Under the pieces are notes generated by a model. It saw only the letters and a list, made by a program, of their open reading frames with translations. It was not told the origin of the DNA and did not search any database. DNA of 64,000 bases from Siphonodentalium dalli (taxonomy: Eukaryota; Mollusca; Scaphopoda; Gadilida; Siphonodentaliidae), in the NCBI GenBank assembly GCA_032622095.1, contig CP136064.1, positions 125,725,605 to 125,789,604 of the forward strand, written 5' to 3'. The position numbers were made by a program, and so were the translations under genes. Below are positions 1 to 11,240 of this stretch, piece after piece. How positions within the stretch are numbered: the stretch's first letter is position 1; each line of letters starts with the position of its first letter.

Positions 1-813
1 ATTGGCCAATATAGTCACAATGACTTCGGGCTAAGAACAGTAACTCAATTAATTTGGAACCCTGTGCCTCCAAAACTATTCCTTTCAAGATATTTAATAT
101 CCGTTGTCGGACCGTTCGTTTCGATATATAACTACACTGCTGAGATCCGATGAAATAATTCCAGATGTATATCAGAACTGTATGTACATCACCAAATTTA
201 AATACTGAAAAGTTTGGAGAGAATGATATAATTTCATATAAATACCACAAGCCACAAATGAACCAAATAGAATAGCATATATCACAGATCTACCTGTATT
301 TAAAAAAATTCAACAGACAATTATCTGACTTGCTCTGCTCTTGTGGTAATTTTTAAAAAGTGCCCGATGTACAGGATAGTATACGTTTGTCGATACTGTA
401 TATACGATATCGCTCGTTTTTTTTCCAAAATACTTATATCTAACATTCGCCATGCAGCCAAGCCTCCGTATTCAACCATTCCATTGACTAAGGAAACGCA
501 GTCACTTCCGACAAACAAAACTTATTCAAACCTAAGTTGCTGATAGTCAAACTATCCACTATATACTATAAGTAATATTGATGCATAGACTGCCCAACAG
601 TGACTCATTATTATAGGTTACTGTTGATATATAGTCTATGTCTCAGAATGATGGCTGAAGATGTTAGAAACAATTGAACATATGAAAAAGCAAATCATAA
701 CGAATAATTAGTAATCAAGACCATCCGTGAATGCCAAAGACGCGGCTGATATAAGCGTCATCATGTGTTTTCTGCCAAATCTCATTCTCTATAATGCAAT
801 TGTCTTTATATCA
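1..813. other. AT-rich stretch with no recognised gene
   Basis: Only short ORFs of about 65 codons occur, overlapping on both strands at about 320-545, with no recognisable motif. Nothing here is supported as a gene. The segment ends at host base A 813, immediately before the TC start of element A1. Confidence 0.6.
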
Positions 814-1438
814 TCTCATATATTTTGAAGACCTCTGTCTGTCTGTCTGTATGTTTGTTTGTCTGTCTGTCATTTATACAAATCTACGATTCTCGACCGA
901 TCGGGACGAAACTTGGTACGTGTGTGTAGTTTGACCAGGCGGTCGTCGTTGTCGTATTGGCGAGCCCGTGCGGCGCCCGCTTCGCGCATGCGCAGACGAT
1001 ATCTCGGAAACGGAGCTATCGACTTGAAATTTGCTATGTGAATGTATCTTGCCCCGGATACGAATTTTATCGGGTCGCCGAGCCCGTGCGACACCAGCTT
1101 CGCGCATGCGCAGACGAGATCTCGGAAACGGGTGGAGCTATCGACTTGAAATTTGGTATGTGAATGTATCTTGCGCCGGATACGAATTTTATCGGGTCGC
1201 CGAGCCCTGCGACGCCAGCTTCGCGCATGCGCAGACGATATCTCGGAAACGGGTGGAGCTATCGACTTGAAATTTGCTATGTGAATGTATCTTGCCCCGG
1301 ATACGAATTTTATCGGGTCGCCGAGCCCGTGCGACGCCAGCTTCGCGCATGCGCCGACCAGATCTCGGAAACGGGTGGACCTATCGACTTGACATTTGGT
1401 TTTTGAATAGCCCGGACAACGTCGGGCTCATCGGCTAG
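814..1438 (+). mobile_element. Helitron-like non-autonomous element A1
   Basis: The element begins TCTCATATATTTTGAAGACC after host A 813 and ends CTAG at 1435-1438. A hairpin, AGCCCG...CGGGCT, lies 6 nt before CTAG. These are the classical Helitron termini (5' TC, 3' hairpin plus CTAG, insertion at AT). Near the 5' end is a CTGT-rich microsatellite (about 837-872), followed by about 121-bp tandem units. There is no Rep/helicase coding. The short ORFs here on both strands are translations of the tandem repeat. A second A copy starts at the very next base. Confidence 0.85.
955..1415 (+). repeat. ~121-bp tandem repeat inside A1, four units
   Basis: Each unit carries a GCGCATGCGC box (about 986, 1106, 1227 and 1347), then 'tctcggaaacgggtggagc' and 'atcgacttgaaatttg'. 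The boxes are 120-121 bp apart. The same unit recurs in A2-A5. Confidence 0.9.
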
Positions 1439-1929
1439 TCTCACATATATTTTGAAGACCTCTGTTTGTCTGTCTGTCTGTTTGTCTGTATGTCTGTATG
1501 TCATTTATACAAATCTACGATTCTCGACCGATCGGGACGAAACTTGGTACGTGTGTGTAGTTTGATCAGGCGGTCGTCGTTGTCGTATTGGCGAGCCCGT
1601 GCGACGCCCGTGCATGCGCAGACGAGATCTCGGAAACGGGTGGAGCTATCGACTTGAAATTTGGTACGTGTGTGTAGTCGTTGTCGTCGTTGTCGTATTG
1701 GCGAGCCCGTGCTACGCCCGTGCAGCGCATGCGCAGACGAGATCTCGGAAACGGGTGGAGCTATCGACTTGAAATTTGCTATGTGAATGTATCTTGCCCC
1801 AGCTTCGCGCATGCGCAGACCAGATCCCGGAAATCGCGCCTGCGCAGACCAGATCTCGGAAACGGGTGGAGCTATCGACTTGAAATTTGGTTTTTAAATA
1901 GCCCGGACAACGTCGGGCTCATCGGCTAG
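1439..1929 (+). mobile_element. Helitron-like non-autonomous element A2
   Basis: The start TCTCACATATATTTTGAAG abuts the CTAG of A1 with no intervening base. The 3' end is the same AGCCCG...CGGGCT hairpin, 6 nt, then CTAG at 1926-1929. The internal units are rearranged: two shortened units near 1611 and 1727, then two GCGC boxes only about 30 bp apart near 1807-1840. No coding potential is seen. C1 begins at the following base, so A1, A2 and C1 form one head-to-tail array. Confidence 0.85.
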
Positions 1930-2388
1930 TCTATATATATATATTTTGAGACTTCCGTATATATGTGGGTACTTCATAGAATCGAAAACGGCTGCGCGAA
2001 TCGAGCTCAAATTTCGTATATAAGGGTAAAAAGCCACGGGGATCGCCGACGTCGCATTTTGGACAAGCTCTGAGCACTGATTCTCCACTCCCAATCATTA
2101 AAATCACCGCAAACACGGCGGAGGTTAATCGGGTTGATATTCGCTCGCGATCCAAGAGGCGTAACTCTACATTTTTTATATCTGTATATGTATATTTTTA
2201 TATCCATATTCACTTCAAACTGCTAAACCCGTTGAGCCAAAACTTGCTAATACCTTCCAAAATATAGAATTTACATTTTCTCATATATACATTTCTTGTT
2301 ACGGCTGAAAATCTTAGTCTATTTTCGATACATTCATATAAACAAGCTCTAAACTTACACCACTCAATTCGTGCTAACTCACGCACCT

Positions 2389-2890
2389 TATATGGCTGCT
2401 AAAATTTAGTAAATACGAGGCACTGTGATACGTCCCAGAATCTGACGGGACTTCCACTGCCTCAAGCCGTGAATACCAACGACATTGTTGGACTCGCCAA
2501 TCCGTGAATGCCAACAACAACGACGTTGGCGAGAACGCAGCTTATATGGCTGCTAAAATTTAGTAAATACGAGGCACTGTGCTACGTCCCAGAATCTGAC
2601 GGGACTTCCACTGCCTCAAACCGTGAATACCAACAACAACGACATTGTTGGACTCGCCAAGCCGTGAATGCCAACAACAACGACGTTGGCGAGACGCAGC
2701 TTATATGGCTGCTAAAATTTAGTAAATACGAGGCACTGTGATACGTCCCAGAATCTGACGGGACTTCCACTGCCTCAAGCCGTGAATACCAACAACAACG
2801 ACATTGTTGGACTCGCCAAGCCATGAATGCCAACAACAACGACGTTGGCGAGAACGCAGCTTATATGGCTGCTAAAATTTAGTAAATAAA
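2389..2890 (+). repeat. ~158-bp tandem repeat in C1, first block
   Basis: About three units of 'tatatggctgctaaaattta' followed by a segment containing 'ccaacaacaacgac' twice. The unit itself is a near-duplication of a ~45-bp 'gccgtgaat(a/g)ccaacaac' motif. ORFs across it on both strands are repeat translations. Confidence 0.85.
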
Positions 2891-3244
2891 GTGTAAAAAC
2901 ACACGGGGATCGTCGACGTCGCATTTTGAACAAGCTCTGAGCACTCCCTGACCCTTAAGGTGCGACATTCGTTTCGATACGATGGGTTTCGCTATCGATT
3001 CGCTCGCGATCCAAGAGGCGTAACTCTACATGTTTTATATCTGTATATGTATATTTTAATATCCATATTCACTTCAAACTGCTAAACCCGTTGAGCCAAA
3101 ACTTGCTAATACCTTCCAAAATATAGAATTTACATTTTCTCATAAATACATTTCTTGTTACGGCTGAAAATCTTAGTCTATTTTCGATGCATTCATATAA
3201 ACAAGCTCTAAACTTACACCCCTCAATTCGTGCTAACTCACGCA

Positions 3245-3650
3245 CCTTATATGGCTGCTAAAATACGAGGCACTGTGATACGTCCCAGCATCTGACGGGA
3301 CTTCCACTGCCTCAAGCCGTGAATACCAACAACAACGACATTGTTGGACTCGCCAAGCCGTGAATGCCAACAACAACGACGTTGGCGAGAACGCAGCTTA
3401 TATGGCTGCTAAAATTTAGTAAATACGAGGCACTGTGATACGTTCCAGAATATAGCGGGACTTCCACTGCCTCAAGCCGTGAATGCCAACAACAACGACA
3501 TTGCTGGACTCGCCAAGCCGTGAATGCCAATAACAACGACTTTGTTGGCGAGAAAACACACAATGCTATTTTCTCTTTACGGCAATGTGAGAATTTTCGG
3601 GTGGCCCCAAGCCGTGAATGCCAACAACAACGACATCGTTGGCATACCTC
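3245..3650 (+). repeat. ~158-bp tandem repeat in C1, second block
   Basis: The same unit as at 2389-2890, about two copies, followed by extra 'gccgtgaatgccaacaac' half units up to about 3640. An inverted version is at 4545-4960 in C2. Confidence 0.85.
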
Positions 3651-3848
3651 TTTTAGGGACGGGTATCATAATTCCTCTTGATTAAACAATTTTTCATCGG
3701 CTCAGTTCTTTCCGCCCGATGTACCTTAAATCTTTTAGGGACGGGTACCATAATTTCTCTTGATTAAAAAGGCACAATTAACTCATTGAAAAGCCCAAAA
3801 AATGTCATGTTTCTGACGAACGCCGCCAGTGGCGGGCTAACCTGCTAG

Positions 3849-4357
3849 TATTATATAATTTATCAATTCGTGTGCATATGATTTAGTGAATAAATACGTG
3901 TACACATAATTGTTCATTATGACTATTTGAGTAAATCTACAGACAAAGTATTTGACTAAGCAAACTTAGTCAAGTTGACCGAGGTTTATTTTTCTCGGTG
4001 CGCATAATGTACTCGCCCGTTCGGTAGCATATCTAGAGTTGAGACCGTTAATTTTTGTGTTGACTAGTTAACATATCTTCTCCTTTAATTTAAACATATA
4101 TATTGTTGTATGTAAATTATGTACGTGGAGGTTGGGACACAAATGTTGTCAGCGTACAGTGACGTTCACTCTCCCCGCACAAAGTGCAACATTACATTTA
4201 ATCAGATAAACATATGGGAATATGTGTACAGAGTGTGGTATGAGAACATTGCTTCTATGTCCAATTATTCTCTCAATGTCATAATTATATAGCTTATATC
4301 TTAAAAGCGCGGGTTTTAAATATTCAGGAACTAAAGTTATCTTATATGTATATTGTA
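3849..4357. other. Spacer between C1 and inverted C2; no gene seen
   Basis: 509 bp of AT-rich sequence separating the 3' ends of C1 (+) and C2 (-), so the two elements face each other tail to tail. No repeat or ORF of note. A minus-strand ORF here runs into C2 and looks fortuitous. Confidence 0.55.
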
Positions 4358-5436
4358 CTAGCAGGTTAGCCCGCCACTGGCGGCGTTCGTCGACATTTGT
4401 TTGGCTTTTCAATGAGTTAATTGTGCCCTTTTAATCAAGAGAAATTATGGTACCCGTCCCTAAAAGATTTAAGGTACATCGGGCGGAAAGAACTGACGCG
4501 ATGAAAAATTGTTTAATCAAGAGGAATTATGATACCCGTCCCTAAAAGAGGTATGCCAACGATGTCGTTGTTGTTGGCATTCACGGCTTGGGGCCACCCG
4601 AAAATTATCACATTGCCGTAAAGAGAAAATAGCATTGTGTGTTTTCTCGCCAACGTCGTTGTTGTTGGCATTCACGGCTTGGCGAATCCAACAATGTCGT
4701 TTTTGTTGGTATTCACGGCTTGAGGCAGTGGAAGTCCCGTCAGATTCTGGGACGTATCACAGTGCCTCGTATTTACTAAATTTTAGCAGCCATATAAGCT
4801 ACGTTCTCGCCAACGTCGTTGTTGTTGGTATTCACGGCCTGGCGAGTCCAACAATGTCGTTGTTGTTGGTATTCACGGCTTGAGGCAGTGGAATTCCCGT
4901 CAGATTCTGGGACGTATCACAGTGCCTCGTATTTACTAAATTTTAGCAGCCATATAAGGTGCGTGAGTTAGCACGAATTGAGGGGTGTAAGTTTAGAGCT
5001 TGTTTATATGAATGTATCGAAAATAGACTAAGATTTTCAGCCGTAACAAGAAATGTATATATGAGAAAATGTAAATTCTATATTTTGGAAGGTATTAGCA
5101 AGTTATGGCTCAACGGGTTTAGCAGTTTGAAGTGAATATGGATATAAAAATATACATATGCAGATATAAAAAATGTAGAGTTACGCCTCTTGGATCGCGA
5201 GCGAATATTAACCCGATTAATCCCCGCCGTGTTTGCGGTGATTTTGATGATTGGGAGTGGAGAATGAGTGCTCAGAGCTTGTCCAAAAAAATGCGACGTC
5301 GACGATCCCCGTGATTTTTTACCCTTATATACGAAATTTGAGCTCGATCCGCGCAGCCGTTTTCGATTCTAGGAAGTACCCACACACATACATACACACA
5401 TATATATATACGGAAGTCTCAATATATATATATAGA
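4358..5436 (-). mobile_element. Helitron-like non-autonomous element C2
   Basis: On the minus strand it starts TCTATATATATATATTGAG (plus-strand end 5436, followed by T 5437) and ends CTAG (plus 4358-4361). The hairpin reads GCC-C-GCC-ACT-GGC-GGC on plus, with one bulged base. It is a shorter relative of C1 with one block of the 158-bp unit (4545-4960) and a single 5' region. The sequence near 5130-5330 is the reverse complement of C1 near 2030-2210. Confidence 0.85.
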
Positions 5437-5676
5437 TAACACGCACATATATAAAATGAATTCCCATGACAGGTTGTCTCTCCAATGTCTTGGCATTTGG
5501 GCAATGTCGAGTTGAACAAAGCTAGTCACGAAAAGGTTATAATATAGCGATGGCTCGAGTGTTCAGGGTAATTAAAACTTTCATACTTTCTGATTATTTT
5601 TACTGACATCACTGTGTGGCTCATTTCGCGCTCCGCGTGTATAATGTTTCGCTGATTATTGGTATATATGGGCGAT

Positions 5677-5890
5677 GGGCGTTTTATTTATAGAAATGGG
5701 AATTTTTGGGACGGATTAAAAGTCGAACTGCAACCCGGAGGTCGAGTCCGGTAAAAGGTGTAGTTGGGAATTCTGGTGAGATGCATGAGAAACTTCAGAG
5801 ATAAGCCGTATATAGTTGTTGTAATAATTTTAAGGATTAGTTGTTTTAACGGAATTATGAGTGGGTCATTCGTGAAACCAATATATTTTA
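5677..5890 (+). repeat. Repeat X1, left part, host of B1
   Basis: Segments 5677-5772 and about 5838-5890 match 25627-25720 and about 25925-25984. A non-matching stretch (about 5773-5837) lies between. The match resumes after B1 at 9221. X is therefore a dispersed repeat of unknown class split by B1. Confidence 0.75.
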
Positions 5891-6060
5891 TCTATATCTA
5901 TATTTGCGAATGTCTGTTTTGTCTGTCTGTGTTCTATAGAAATTCACAGTGGACCACCTAGATGGCACAAAAAGGGTCTAATAGGGGTAACTTTTTACGA
6001 GAAAGATAATGGCGAGGGTTAGAATCTTGTAAAGTGACGCAGTTGTTATCAGGGGCAGAA

Positions 6061-7515
6061 ATGGGGGATGGGCAGAATTTTTTTTGTCGCCGATTGCCAC
6101 CAAACTTATATATAATCATCCCCATAACATGAGGAAACTAATGGTGTGATTTAAATATGTAAAAAGTCGCGCCGTTCGCGTCAGGAATGACCGGAAGGGG
6201 AGTGGGGCACCAAAATTGATCAAAATAATTCTAGCTCCGAATTCCACCAAATTGATGCACAATTCTTCTGAGATCTTCTCCATGATACAAGGAATCGTAT
6301 TGTGTGATTTAAAGATGCCAAATTGGTGTCGTTGGTGTGAGAGATTGGGAGGGGGGTGGGGGCGTGGGTGGGAACTAAATATGATAAAAATTGGTTTAGT
6401 CGCCGATTGCCACGAAACTTATACAAATTCATCCCCATGGTGTGAGGTGTATAATGGCGTGACTTAAAGCTGTCAAAAGTGGTATCATCCGAGTCAGGGG
6501 TGCACTGAAAGGGAGAGGGGCACCAAAATTGATACACAATATTTTTAGCGCCAATTTCCACCAAATTGATAAACATTCTTATCCACGATATGAGGAATCT
6601 AATCATGTGATTTTAAAGACGTCATATTGGTGCTGCTTTGGTTAGAGATGGGGTGGGGTGGGGTGGCCACTAAATTTGATAAAAAATTGTTTAGTCGCGG
6701 ATTAGCACCAAACTTACAAATAATAATCTCCATGATATCAGGAGTCTAATTGTGTGGTTTAAAGATGTCAAAAGTGGGGCCATTCGATTCAGGGTTGCAT
6801 AGATGGTGAGAGGGACACAACCGTTGATAAACAATATGTTTTGGGCCGATTTCCACCTGGTTGATACATATTCTTCTCCGTGATACGAATAATCTAATCG
6901 TGTGGTTTAAATGCGCCAAATTGGTGCTTTTCTGTGTGAGAGATATGCAATGGTGGCCCTAAATTTGATAGGAATTTGTATACTCGTAAATTTTCATAAA
7001 TTTTTATATATATTCTTCTCTATAGTGAGTCTAAGTGTGTGGTTTAATGGTGTCAACAGTGGCGCCGCTTGAGTCCGAAATAGGGATGGGAGGGTCACCA
7101 AAAACTTATAAAAATATGTTTAGTGCCAATTACCATCAAACTCATACACGTTCTTCTCAAATAATAATACAATGAATCAAATATTCGCGAATATCTGTCT
7201 GTGTTCTATATATAACTTTAAGGGTACAATCGAGATGGTACCAATGCGGTCTAACAGGGGTAACTTTTTACGAGTAAGATAATGGTGTGGGTTGAAATTT
7301 TCTAAAGTGACGCTGTTGGTGTCAGGGGAGGGGTTATTTTTAGCGCAGATTTCGACCAAATTTATATATTATTCTTCTCTGTGATACGAGGAATATAAAC
7401 GTGTGATTTTAAAGACGAGAAAATTGGTGCCGTTTGGGTGAGAGATGGGGGGGGGGGGGGGGTAATAACCATGATAAGAATTTGTTTAGTTGCCGATTAG
7501 CACCAAACTTATATA
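6061..7515 (+). repeat. Degenerate ~150-bp tandem units in B1, arranged as ~300-bp dimers
   Basis: Two half-unit types alternate. One has 'gattgccaccaaactta' (about 6090, 6407, 6700, 7490). The other has 'tttccaccaaattgat' (about 6240, 6553, 6850, 7345). Each includes 'gtgtgatttaaagatg' and a G-rich tract after 'gtgagagat'. B2 and B3 carry the same array inverted. Confidence 0.8.
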
Positions 7516-8018
7516 TTTACACACTAAGTGTTGTCATCACTAAATCCAGCATTCTGATTGGTCGGCGCCCACGTGGCTAGTTGCAGTTATTTCTCGGTGA
7601 ATGCGCAAAGCCTAATAACACCAAGCTAATAACACCATCGATACGTCATTAGGTTTGGAAAGACGAATGCGTAATGCTTTGCGCGCATTTTGACTCGCGC
7701 TGGATTGACTTAATACATCATCGGGTTTCAACATGAAGAGAAATTGTTCCTATTAACTTTTGCCAAGGGTGCTATTGGGTATTTTGGGCTGATCTTGTCA
7801 CGATACACTTTTCGATTTAAATATATTTACAAAAGTGGCTTTTTCGCTAAATGTATATAAATATAAGGATTAACTGTCATGTGGACTATTTTTATGGAGA
7901 TGTAACGGTGAGGTAAGTGGACATAACTTGTATGTAAAACCCTTCGGGTTTTACACAAGTTATGTCCACTTACCTCACCGTTACATCTCCATAAAAACAG
8001 TCCACATGACAGTTAATC
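7516..8018. mobile_element. 503-bp insertion inside B1, ending in a long hairpin
   Basis: B2 at about 41975-42005 reads uninterrupted across this point. In B1 the sequence CTTATATA occurs on both sides (7508-7515 and 8019-8026), a candidate 8-bp target duplication as made by hAT-type transposons. No matching terminal inverted repeats are evident at the outer ends. The right third is a near-perfect inverted repeat (7861-8025). Confidence 0.6.
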
Positions 8019-8025
8019 CTTATAT
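7861..8025. repeat. ~80-bp-arm perfect-type hairpin
   Basis: The left arm (from 'ataaggattaactgtcat') and right arm (to 'atgacagttaatccttat') pair around a 'ccctTCGggg' type centre near 7943, with only a few mismatches. Confidence 0.85.
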
Positions 8026-8465
8026 AAATTATAATCATCTCCATTATATAATGCATGCATGAGTCTAATAGACGTGGTCTATATATTACAAAAGTGGCGC
8101 GGTTCAAGTCATGCATGAGGGGAGTTGCACCACAGTTGATACAAATATATTTAGCACTGATTCCATCAAATTCATGCACGTTCTTCTCTAGAGCCATCTC
8201 AAAGTCGTTCTAAGGAGTGTCTGGCATTCCCATTTCACAATCTTGACAAATGGTAAGTCACTTGAGCAATTATATCTTCTCGGCTGTCATATTTATATGG
8301 GGGTGGAAATCAGGGCATTCCTATAATGATCTAGCAACACAGATACATAGAAGAAAGCATTAAAAGTATATTTATATCAATCTATTTAAGAGATACATAT
8401 ATTCATTCAAACTGAGGGACCTTGAATCGTCAGAGGATTGCATATTAGAATGGCTCATGTATATA

Positions 8466-8942
8466 TTATAGCACGATTGAGTCTGTCCCATTCAATATAG
8501 TTTCTACAAAAACAGTTTCAATTGCCAAGAGATGTGGAAATGTAGAGTAGTTACTTCTGAGATAAAGGAAAACGCAGATCGTAGCACATGACTTTGCAGG
8601 ATCCTCCAAAAGTGACATTTGGCAAGGGTATATCTGCCCGATACAGAGGATTTCTTTCATTTTTAGAACAGACTCATCGCCTAACATAAACAACTCAAAA
8701 TATCGCTGTGTCTGGCACATGTAGCTGCTATACTGCACAACATCATTTCTTTTAAACTCAAAATGATTAGCCAGTATATAGCACCAGAACAGAGGAGCAC
8801 CTGGCCATATCTTTAAAACATCTGTATCTTCATGAAGATATGAAAAACTAGATTGATTGGTTGATTGATTGATTGATTGATATATCTCTAAACACAATTG
8901 TCGTATTTTATTTTTTAGAACTAATGTGTTTATGATGTTCAT
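8466..8942 (-). CDS. Unidentified 158-codon ORF inside B1, antisense to the element
   Basis: This is the longest ORF in any B copy. I recognise no family, signal peptide, membrane segment or catalytic motif. A QSINQSTNQ stretch near residues 22-32 is only the translated GATT microsatellite. The homologous DNA is present in B2 (about 41078-41546) and B3 (about 52530-53040). There the frame is broken by indels, but peptide blocks such as RYFELFMLGDESVLK and LYRADI survive. It could be a fragment of a host gene captured by an ancestral B element and now decaying, or chance openness in non-coding DNA. Expression is unsupported. Confidence 0.25.
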   Translation of the reverse strand: MNIINTLVLKNKIRQLCLEIYQSINQSTNQSSFSYLHEDTDVLKIWPGAPLFWCYILANHFEFKRNDVVQYSSYMCQTQRYFELFMLGDESVLKMKEILCIGQIYPCQMSLLEDPAKSCATICVFLYLRSNYSTFPHLLAIETVFVETILNGTDSIVL

Positions 8943-9220
8943 GTTTCATGCTATAACGTCTGAAGTATACACAGTTGTAAATAAATAAATACTTCTTTAT
9001 TGGTGGAACGGATTAAACGCGATAAACAAAATTATAATCGCTCCGACCTGACAAGGTGAGCCACTACTTATATTCCATGTGTAAGAATCATGTTTTGTGA
9101 TGCCATATGGATATACAATTTATGAGAATACGTGTAACACTTTGAGAGCAAGAGTATTCACCAAATATACACAGAGGGTTCACATCACTTTAACCTGAGC
9201 AACGCGGGTATCCCTGCTAG

Positions 9221-9330
9221 TATTCTATAATTACAATCATGGGTATATAATATATGATCTTGAACGCGTTACCATTTCTGACATTGCTGGACATTGGTTT
9301 TCTTGTATATATGCTTTGTGTATTTGCTTT
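9221..9330 (+). repeat. Repeat X1, right part
   Basis: 'tattctataattacaatcat' and the following ~80 bp match 25985-26060, continuing repeat X across the B1 insertion. Similarity fades after about 9330. Confidence 0.75.
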
Positions 9331-11240
9331 TCAACTGCGCTAACAGTGGTCCACCAAGGAGTCCGTCTGTACAAAATAGTTTTTGAGACCCCCTTGCAGG
9401 CCTAATTATTTTATTTTTTTAATTTCCCAAATAAACAGAACATCCAACGGTTGTCCAAAATATGAACAAACATGCATATCTAATGACATCTTATAATATA
9501 TGACAGCAGTGTGGCTCCCTATATTCCCATGAAGATAACTGTGTACGTGCACTATATAACTGATCGGTTCGAGTTGTAAAGTAACAGACACGGTCGTATC
9601 ATACGGTCACTGGTATAAGAGTCAAGACTTCATCATTGGTGAATGGTGGTCCAATCACTTGTTGACACAAGCGGCAATCATCTACTCTGGTTAGTGTTCA
9701 TAGTATTGCTATCTAAATTACCAGCGTGAAACAAATATGTCATGAATTGCGATTCAACACTGATCGGAATCTGCGATTTTTCGAAAGTATTTGATTCCAA
9801 GCCCCGAGCATGCTGCTTAAACGCATATACACACGATACGAATCAAAGATTCCTCAATAAACAATTGTGGAGCATTTAGTTCATCAGTGCGGAAATCGTT
9901 TGTTCCTGTCCAAAATGCCGTCACAGAGGTGCAGCTTGCACATGGAGTAGGATTGTACGGTAAAGTTTTATTTCGCGTGATATTAGTGTTTCAACTCGCT
10001 TCCGGCGGTGTTCTCCGTTGAGTTATCTTGATGCTTGTGCTATAAAACATGATAAACGTAATAAATTTAATTGTAATTGTCATAAGTAGAATACACTGCA
10101 TGTGGAATAAAGGGATCCATCTGTTGTTGATATCGTTTATGTCAATGAATACAGTAAATAGTCATCATATATTTTTTCTCGCACTTCAAGTATAAGGTCC
10201 TTCACACTTTAATAATTCCATAACGGCTAATGGCTCTCGCCTTGGTATTTTCCCAGACAGCATGACGTTGCAACTATCCCATTATCCTTTTCTGTGTATT
10301 TCATGTACGTGTAATTTCTCGTTGAATATTAATTTACAAATGATTTGAATCAAAATGCAGCACATAATTATAAAAAGCAGAAGAAACATTCAGATTCACA
10401 CGAATTCGTTCAATGGAGAAAGCTACTTGATGACGTTGTTCTTCAAGATTCGTTGATATCAACTTGTTATTTTACAGAAGAAATGAACTAGCTTCTTTAT
10501 CTAGTTATCAAGCGGAAAGTTCCCCCCAGCGTCAATAAATATAATTGATAATTTCAGTAACATACTCCCCCGCGCCCATCTCGACAACATACGACTATCT
10601 TCACTTTTGAATAGTTTGATGTTGGAAGTTTATATTCTACGACAATGGATACCAAAATAGTTTCTAATGTTTTATTCTGAGGTGGTTCTCCCGTAGTTTG
10701 TTTATATTAAGGATCTAGGATTTCTCAGACACCCGGATGTACGATTGACCTAATTGATACAATAACTTACGACCAGGATACAATCTTCAGACACCAAACC
10801 ACCAATTAAGGGGCTTTTATGCCGGGGTATATATGGAAGGCAAAGGCGTACACTGAATGCTATATTGGTTAATTGTTATTGAATTATTGTTATATGGTCG
10901 GTTACATGGATATATGCAGAAAAAATATTCAAGATTCTCTACATGTATCTCTTCCCGACTAATTCAATCAACACCATTTCCATGGAACTCCTTTCCAATG
11001 CACGTCTCAGTTGTCATTACCAACACGCACGAGAGAAACATCCGGTGTTACACATATTTCACATGATTTTTACAAGATAGATTTCTAAAAAAAATGCTGT
11101 AATATTTTTAAAATAGCCACACATTCTGTCCAATTTCATAGAAAATAATTGGATACAAAATTATTTTCTAGTGACAAAGGTATACTCCTGCATACCTGTT
11201 CTCTCTAACTCAGAAGTAATATTGTAATATTGCCCCAAAT
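9331..11240. other. About 1.9 kb with no recognised feature
   Basis: AT-rich sequence with ORFs of at most about 70 codons. No splice-flanked exon, repeat or RNA gene could be supported. Confidence 0.5.

Larger units (their letters stand above)
1930..3848 (+). mobile_element. Helitron-like non-autonomous element C1
   Basis: It begins TCTATATATATATATTTTGA directly after CTAG of A2 and ends CTAG at 3845-3848, preceded by a GCCGCC-AGT-GGCGGGC type hairpin and followed by host T. Internally it has two blocks of about 158-bp tandem repeats. It also has a second partial copy of its own 5' region: sequence near 2025-2400 recurs at about 2890-3250, separated by about 50 bp of unrelated sequence (2946-2996). 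The element therefore looks like an internal fusion of two copies. There is no transposase ORF. Confidence 0.8.
5891..9220 (+). mobile_element. Helitron-like non-autonomous element B1 (3,330 bp)
   Basis: It begins TCTATATCTATATTTGCG after host A 5890 and ends CTAG at 9217-9220 before host T 9221. A hairpin related to ACCCGAGC-AAC-GCCGGGT lies 7 nt before CTAG, partly degraded in this copy. The related site at 25984/25985 lacks the insertion and matches both flanks to the base, which fixes the ends. Internal content: about 150-bp degenerate tandem units (6061-7510), a 503-bp secondary insertion (7516-8018), a TTGA microsatellite (about 8859-8880) and a minus-strand ORF (8466-8942). No Rep/helicase is present, so it is non-autonomous. 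Confidence 0.9.

Noticed and set aside
859-1929. Many overlapping ORFs (60-100 codons) on both strands
   Set aside because: They repeat the translated 121-bp unit of family A in several frames. Same for 32642-33621 and 34423-34958.
2508-3563. ORFs with repeated peptide blocks in C1, and 4635-4883 in C2
   Set aside because: Translations of the 158-bp tandem repeat, open on both strands.
6220-6606. 128-codon ORF in B1 and similar ones in B2/B3 (41954-42316, 42912-43247, 54425-54796)
   Set aside because: They translate the ~150-bp internal units. Frames are not shared consistently among copies.
5891-9220. LTR retrotransposon interpretation of the B elements
   Set aside because: No terminal direct repeats, primer-binding site or target duplication. 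TC/CTAG ends and the empty site fit a Helitron instead.
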